A stretch of 64,000 nt of DNA from Pseudomonas sp. MWU15-20650 (GTDB lineage Bacteria > Pseudomonadota > Gammaproteobacteria > Pseudomonadales > Pseudomonadaceae), in contig NZ_JALJFG010000020.1 of the NCBI RefSeq assembly GCF_023242475.1, positions 1 through 64,000 on the forward strand, written 5' to 3'. Positions 60,694 to 64,000 of the stretch are shown in pieces (position 1 is the first letter of the stretch; every line of letters starts with the position of its first letter). A program made the translations under genes and the position numbers. The notes under the pieces are model-generated. The model ran no database searches. It was not told the origin of the DNA and was given only the letters and a program-made list of their open reading frames with translations.

Positions 60694-61479
60694 TCAACGC
60701 GCCCGTGCCAGATCACGTAAGAACTGCAAGGCGTCGACCGCCAGCGGTTGATACTGATTGAGAATGTCGGCCATGCCGATCCAGAAAATCCCCATGCCCA
60801 ATACCAGGGTCAAGGGGAAACCAATCGAGAAAATGTTCAATTGCGGCGCCGCGCGGGTCATCACGCCAAAAGCGATGTTAACCACCAGCAAGGCGGTGAT
60901 CGCCGGCAACACCAGCAACAAGGAGGCGCCTAGTACCCAACTGAGGCGACCGACCAATTCCCAGAAGTGGTTGACCACCAGCCCCGAGCCCACCGGCAAG
61001 GTGGTGAAGCTTTCAGTCATGACCTCAAACACGACCAAGTGGCCGTTCATCGACAGGAACAGCAGCGTCACCAGCATGGTCAGGAATTGCCCGATCACCG
61101 CCACCGACACGCCGTTGGTGGGGTCGACCATGGAGGCGAAGCCCATGCCCATCTGGATCGAGATGATCTGCCCGGCAATCACGAACGCCTGGAAGAACAA
61201 GGTGAGCGAAAACCCCAGCAACGCACCGATCAGGATCTGCTCGGCAATCAGCAACAGCGCACTGAGGTCCAGCGCATTCACCGGTGGCATCGGCGGCAGC
61301 CCGGGCACAATCACCACGGTAATGGCAAACGCGAAATACAAGCGGATACGCCGTGGCACCAAGGTCGTGCCGAACACCGGCATGGTCATCAGCACGGCGG
61401 TGACGCGAAACATCGGCAAGATGAAGGACGCCACCCAGGTGCTGATCTGGGTGTCGGTCAATGCCAGCACAGATTGCAT
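60694..61479 (-). CDS. fliR: Flagellar export gate protein FliR
   Basis: This 261-residue membrane protein has about six hydrophobic helices, including FILPMFRVTAVLMTMPVFGT, PRRIRLYFAFAITVVIVPGL and NIFSIGFPLTLVLGMGIFWI. It forms the FliPQR export gate with its upstream neighbours. The ATG at 61479 lies four bases after the fliQ stop. Confidence 0.95.
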   Translation of the reverse strand: MQSVLALTDTQISTWVASFILPMFRVTAVLMTMPVFGTTLVPRRIRLYFAFAITVVIVPGLPPMPPVNALDLSALLLIAEQILIGALLGFSLTLFFQAFVIAGQIISIQMGMGFASMVDPTNGVSVAVIGQFLTMLVTLLFLSMNGHLVVFEVMTESFTTLPVGSGLVVNHFWELVGRLSWVLGASLLLVLPAITALLVVNIAFGVMTRAAPQLNIFSIGFPLTLVLGMGIFWIGMADILNQYQPLAVDALQFLRDLARAR

Positions 61480-61483
61480 CGGG

Positions 61484-61753
61484 TCAGCCGATCAACTGCG
61501 GAATACTGCCGTACAACTGCAGGATGTATTCCATAAAGGTGCGCACCAGCCACGGGCCGGCGACGATCAGGGTGATCAGCATCACCAGAAGGCGCGGCAG
61601 GAAGCTCAAGGTCTGTTCGTTGATCTGGGTCGCGGCCTGGAACATCGCGACCAGCAGGCCGACCAACAGGCTCGGCACCACCAGCACGGCAACCATCATG
61701 GTGGTCAGCCACAGCGCTTCACGGAACAGGTCGACTGCTACTTCTGGGGTCAT
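61484..61753 (-). CDS. fliQ: Flagellar export gate protein FliQ
   Basis: This 89-residue protein has two membrane helices (LWLTTMMVAVLVVPSLLVGL, LLVMLITLIVAGPWLV) and the family motif ATQINEQTLSFLPRLL. It has the standard length and lies between fliP and fliR with gaps of four bases on either side. Confidence 0.96.
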   Translation of the reverse strand: MTPEVAVDLFREALWLTTMMVAVLVVPSLLVGLLVAMFQAATQINEQTLSFLPRLLVMLITLIVAGPWLVRTFMEYILQLYGSIPQLIG

Positions 61754-61757
61754 AGCC

Positions 61758-62501
61758 CTATACCCCTCCGAAACTGCCGGCCAGGGTGCCGATAATCAGC
61801 GCCCAACCGTCCACCAGCACAAACAGCATGATCTTGAACGGCAACGAAATGATCAGCGGCGAGAGCATCATCATCCCCATCGCCATCAGCACGCTCGCCA
61901 CCACCAGGTCGATGATCAGGAACGGGATAAAAATCATGAAGCCGATCTGGAACGCCGTCTTCAATTCGGACGTCACGAACGCCGGTACCAGGATGGTCAG
62001 CGGCGCCTGATCCGGGGTGGCAATGTCGGTGCGCTTGGACAGGCGCATGAACAGCTCAAGGTCGCTGGAGCGGGTTTGCGACAGCATGAAGTCCTTGATC
62101 GGGCCCTGGGCCTTGTCGATCGCGTCCTGGGCCGTGAGTTTCTCGGCCAGGTACGGCTGCAGGGCTTGCTGGTTCACCTTGTCGAACACCGGCGCCATGA
62201 TGAACAGCGTCAGGAACAGCGCCATGCCGGTGAGGATCTGGTTCGACGGCGTCTGTTGCAGGCCCAGGGCCTGGCGCAGGATCGAGAAGACGATGATGAT
62301 CCGCGTGAAGCTGGTCATCAGCATCACAAACGCCGGGATAAAACTCAGCGCGGTCATGATCAGCAGGATCTGCAGGCTGACCGAGTACTCCTGGGCGCCG
62401 GCGGCGTTGGTGCCCAGCGTGATCGCCGGGATCGACAACGGGTCGGCGGCCAGCACCATCGGCGCGGCCAGTAACAGCATGAGCGTCAATAAAACGCGCA
62501 T
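61758..62501 (-). CDS. fliP: Flagellar export gate protein FliP
   Basis: This 247-residue protein has a cleavable signal (LTLMLLLAAPMVLA) and membrane helices including QILLIMTALSFIPAFVMLMT, then SFTRIIIVFSILRQALGLQQ, TPSNQILTGMALFLTLFIM and the late IDLVVASVLMAMGMMMLSP. These are hallmark FliP segments. Its ATG overlaps the fliO stop by one base (TAATG). Confidence 0.96.
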   Translation of the reverse strand: MRVLLTLMLLLAAPMVLAADPLSIPAITLGTNAAGAQEYSVSLQILLIMTALSFIPAFVMLMTSFTRIIIVFSILRQALGLQQTPSNQILTGMALFLTLFIMAPVFDKVNQQALQPYLAEKLTAQDAIDKAQGPIKDFMLSQTRSSDLELFMRLSKRTDIATPDQAPLTILVPAFVTSELKTAFQIGFMIFIPFLIIDLVVASVLMAMGMMMLSPLIISLPFKIMLFVLVDGWALIIGTLAGSFGGV

Positions 62502-62941
62502 TACTTCTTATCCTTCTGATCCTTGCCCAGCAACTCCATCAGGCGCTGGGCGAATTCTGGCGTGGCAGCCTCGGTCTTGGCCACCGCTACCGGCGACTTG
62601 AGCACGTGCAGCGGGGTGATACGGCCGGGCGTGATGCCGAGCAAAATCTGCTCGTCACCGACTTGCACCAGCACCAGCCGATCACGCGGGCCGAGGGCGC
62701 GCGAGCCGATCATCTCGATCACCTGGCCGTTGCCCGGGCCGATGCGCTGCACGCGGCGCATCAACCAGGCCAGCACGAAGATCAAGCCAACCACGAGCAA
62801 CAGGCCCAGCACCAACTGGGTCAATTGCCCGCCAATGCCGCTGCTGACGACCGGCGCCGCAGCCGCCGCTTGCGCGACCGGCTCGGCCGCCAGGGCGCTC
62901 AATGGCAGCGCCAGAAACAGTCCCGCCATCGAACACTTCAT
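62501..62941 (-). CDS. fliO: Flagellar export assembly protein FliO
   Basis: This 146-residue protein has an N-terminal signal-like segment, one membrane helix (LVLGLLLVVGLIFVLAWLM) and a short cytoplasmic domain with RALGPRDRLVLVQVGDEQIL. It assists FliP complex assembly. It is one base after fliN, and the C-terminus is Lys-rich. Confidence 0.92.
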   Translation of the reverse strand: MKCSMAGLFLALPLSALAAEPVAQAAAAAPVVSSGIGGQLTQLVLGLLLVVGLIFVLAWLMRRVQRIGPGNGQVIEMIGSRALGPRDRLVLVQVGDEQILLGITPGRITPLHVLKSPVAVAKTEAATPEFAQRLMELLGKDQKDKK

Positions 62942-62942
62942 C

Positions 62943-63410
62943 TCAGCGCAACTTCTTGATGCGTTCGCTCGGGCTGATCACGTCGGTCAGGCGGATGCCG
63001 AACTTCTCGTTGACCACCACCACCTCGCCATGGGCAATCAGCGTGCCGTTGACCAGCACGTCCAGCGGCTCACCGGCCAGGCGGTCCAGCTCGATCACCG
63101 AGCCCTGGTTAAGCTGCAACAGGTTGCGGATGTTGATTTCGGTGCTGCCCACTTCCATGGAGATCGATACCGGAATATCGAGGATCACATCCAGGTTCGG
63201 GCCGTCGAGGGTCACTGGGTCATTGTTCTTCGGCACGCTGCCGAATTCTTCCATGGACAGGCGGTTGCCGGCCGGTGCCGTGGCGGCGTCGGCGGCCAGC
63301 AGCGCGTCGATGTCGTCCTGGCCAACATCGCCGGTTTCTTCCAGGGCCGCGGCCCACTCATCAGCCAGGGCCTGGTCTTCGGCGGAAGTGTTTTCGTGTT
63401 CGGTAGCCAT
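62943..63410 (-). CDS. fliN: Flagellar motor switch protein FliN
   Basis: This 155-residue protein has an acidic N-terminal extension and the conserved SpoA-type C-terminal domain (LDVILDIPVSISMEVGSTEI, LLQLNQGSVIELDRLAGEPL, DVLVNGTLIAHGEVVVVNEK, FGIRLTDVISPSERI). It forms the cytoplasmic ring with FliM. The ATG at 63410 has AGGA seven bases upstream. Confidence 0.96.
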   Translation of the reverse strand: MATEHENTSAEDQALADEWAAALEETGDVGQDDIDALLAADAATAPAGNRLSMEEFGSVPKNNDPVTLDGPNLDVILDIPVSISMEVGSTEINIRNLLQLNQGSVIELDRLAGEPLDVLVNGTLIAHGEVVVVNEKFGIRLTDVISPSERIKKLR

Positions 63411-63448
63411 TACATGTCCTCGGCGAAGCAAACAATCATAAATAGGGA

Positions 63449-64000
63449 TCAGCGACGGTTGATCGGCTCAACCACTTGCAAAGCCAGGTTGCCTTTGTGG
63501 GAACCGAGCTTGACCTTGAATGACGGCACGCCGTTGGCGCGCATGATCAGTTCTTCCGGCAATTCGACGGGGATAATGTCCCCGGGCGCCATGTGCAAAA
63601 TATCCCGCAGGCGCAACTGGCGACGGGCCACGGTCGCGCTCAGCGGCACATCGACGTCCAGCAGGTCTTCGCGCAGGGCCTTGACCCAACGCTCGTCCTG
63701 ATCGTCCAGGTCGGACTGGAAACCGGCGTCGAGCATCTCGCGCACCGGCTCGATCATCGAATACGGCATGGTCACGTGCAGGTCGCCACCACCGCCATCG
63801 AGTTCGATGTGGAAGGTGGAAACGACGATGGCTTCACTGGGGCCGACGATGTTGGCCATGGCCGGGTTCACTTCCGAGTTGATGTACTCGAAATTGACTT
63901 CCATGATCGCCTGCCAGGCTTCCTTCAGGTCGATGAAGGCTTGCTCCAGCACCATGCGCACCACGCGCAGTTCGGTAGGGGTGAATTCACGCCCCTCGAT
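63449..64000 (-). CDS. fliM: Flagellar motor switch protein FliM (C-terminal part)
   Basis: The frame is open from the stop at 63449 to the right edge, giving 183 C-terminal residues; the N-terminus, including the CheY-P-binding peptide, lies outside the window. Visible features are EGREFTPTELRVVRMVLEQA, FEYINSEVNPAMANIVGPSE, the middle domain AIVVSTFHIELDGGGGDLHV, and the C-terminal SpoA domain DVDVPLSATVARRQLRLRDI. It is the first-transcribed visible gene of the cluster, 38 bp upstream of fliN. Confidence 0.95.
   Translation of the reverse strand: MEGREFTPTELRVVRMVLEQAFIDLKEAWQAIMEVNFEYINSEVNPAMANIVGPSEAIVVSTFHIELDGGGGDLHVTMPYSMIEPVREMLDAGFQSDLDDQDERWVKALREDLLDVDVPLSATVARRQLRLRDILHMAPGDIIPVELPEELIMRANGVPSFKVKLGSHKGNLALQVVEPINRR

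Overview
The window looks like a chromosomal segment of a fluorescent Pseudomonas, probably of the P. fluorescens group. The evidence is a pyoverdine chromophore locus with PvdS and Fur signals, a Pseudomonas-type flagellar/chemotaxis cluster with fleN and flhF, an acyclic-terpene (atu) cluster, and many dispersed GTGGGAGGGGGCTTGCTCCC-type REP/REPIN repeats. Base composition is high-GC and even, apart from short intergenic stretches and one insertion-sequence remnant.

Layout. (1) 1-2.7 kb: the end of an upstream gene, a small membrane protein and a large MscS-type mechanosensitive channel. (2) 2.7-26.3 kb: a split pyoverdine locus. mbtH and pvdH form one minus-strand unit with an exact PvdS box. 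An amidase and a copper/redox-type unit follow: a two-component system divergent from dsbD, a TlpA-like gene and dsbG. After an IS5 remnant come pvdL (12.9 kb NRPS) and pvdG on the minus strand, divergent from pvdS, whose sigma-70 promoter overlaps a Fur box. Iron starvation should release pvdS from Fur; PvdS should then switch on pvdH-mbtH and pvdG-pvdL. PvdH supplies diaminobutyrate to PvdL, and MbtH and PvdG assist the synthetase. (3) 26.3-36.2 kb: a periplasmic binding protein, then atuR divergent from atuABCDEF for citronellol/geraniol catabolism, with a duplicated operator between them. atuG and atuH do not follow atuF. (4) 36.2-42.9 kb: housekeeping and signalling genes (exonuclease, ppnP, MOSC protein, cheV with a FliA promoter, an uncharacterised helical protein, a NarX/NarL-type two-component pair, yegS).

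(5) 43-64 kb: one long minus-strand motility cluster, read from right to left as fliM(partial)-fliN-fliO-fliP-fliQ-fliR-flhB, an interruption of three cold-shock-domain genes and a 1.2-kb tandem repeat array, then flhA-flhF-(micro-ORF)-fleN-fliA-cheY-cheZ-cheA-cheB-motC-motD-parC-parP-cheW-DUF2802. These encode the flagellar export gate and switch, flagellar number/placement control, the flagellar sigma factor, the main chemotaxis pathway, a second stator and the array-positioning proteins.

Points most worth a second look: the duplicated palindrome in front of two cold-shock-domain transcription units, one of them encoding proteins with eroded RNA-binding motifs; the four-copy REPIN-bearing tandem array between flhA and the cold-shock genes; the repeated EFExLLDxLHGKGxF motif in CheA; the 29-codon ORF between flhF and fleN; and the structured, probably non-coding region at 39.1-39.5 kb. 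I found no convincing evidence for an entirely new multi-gene system.
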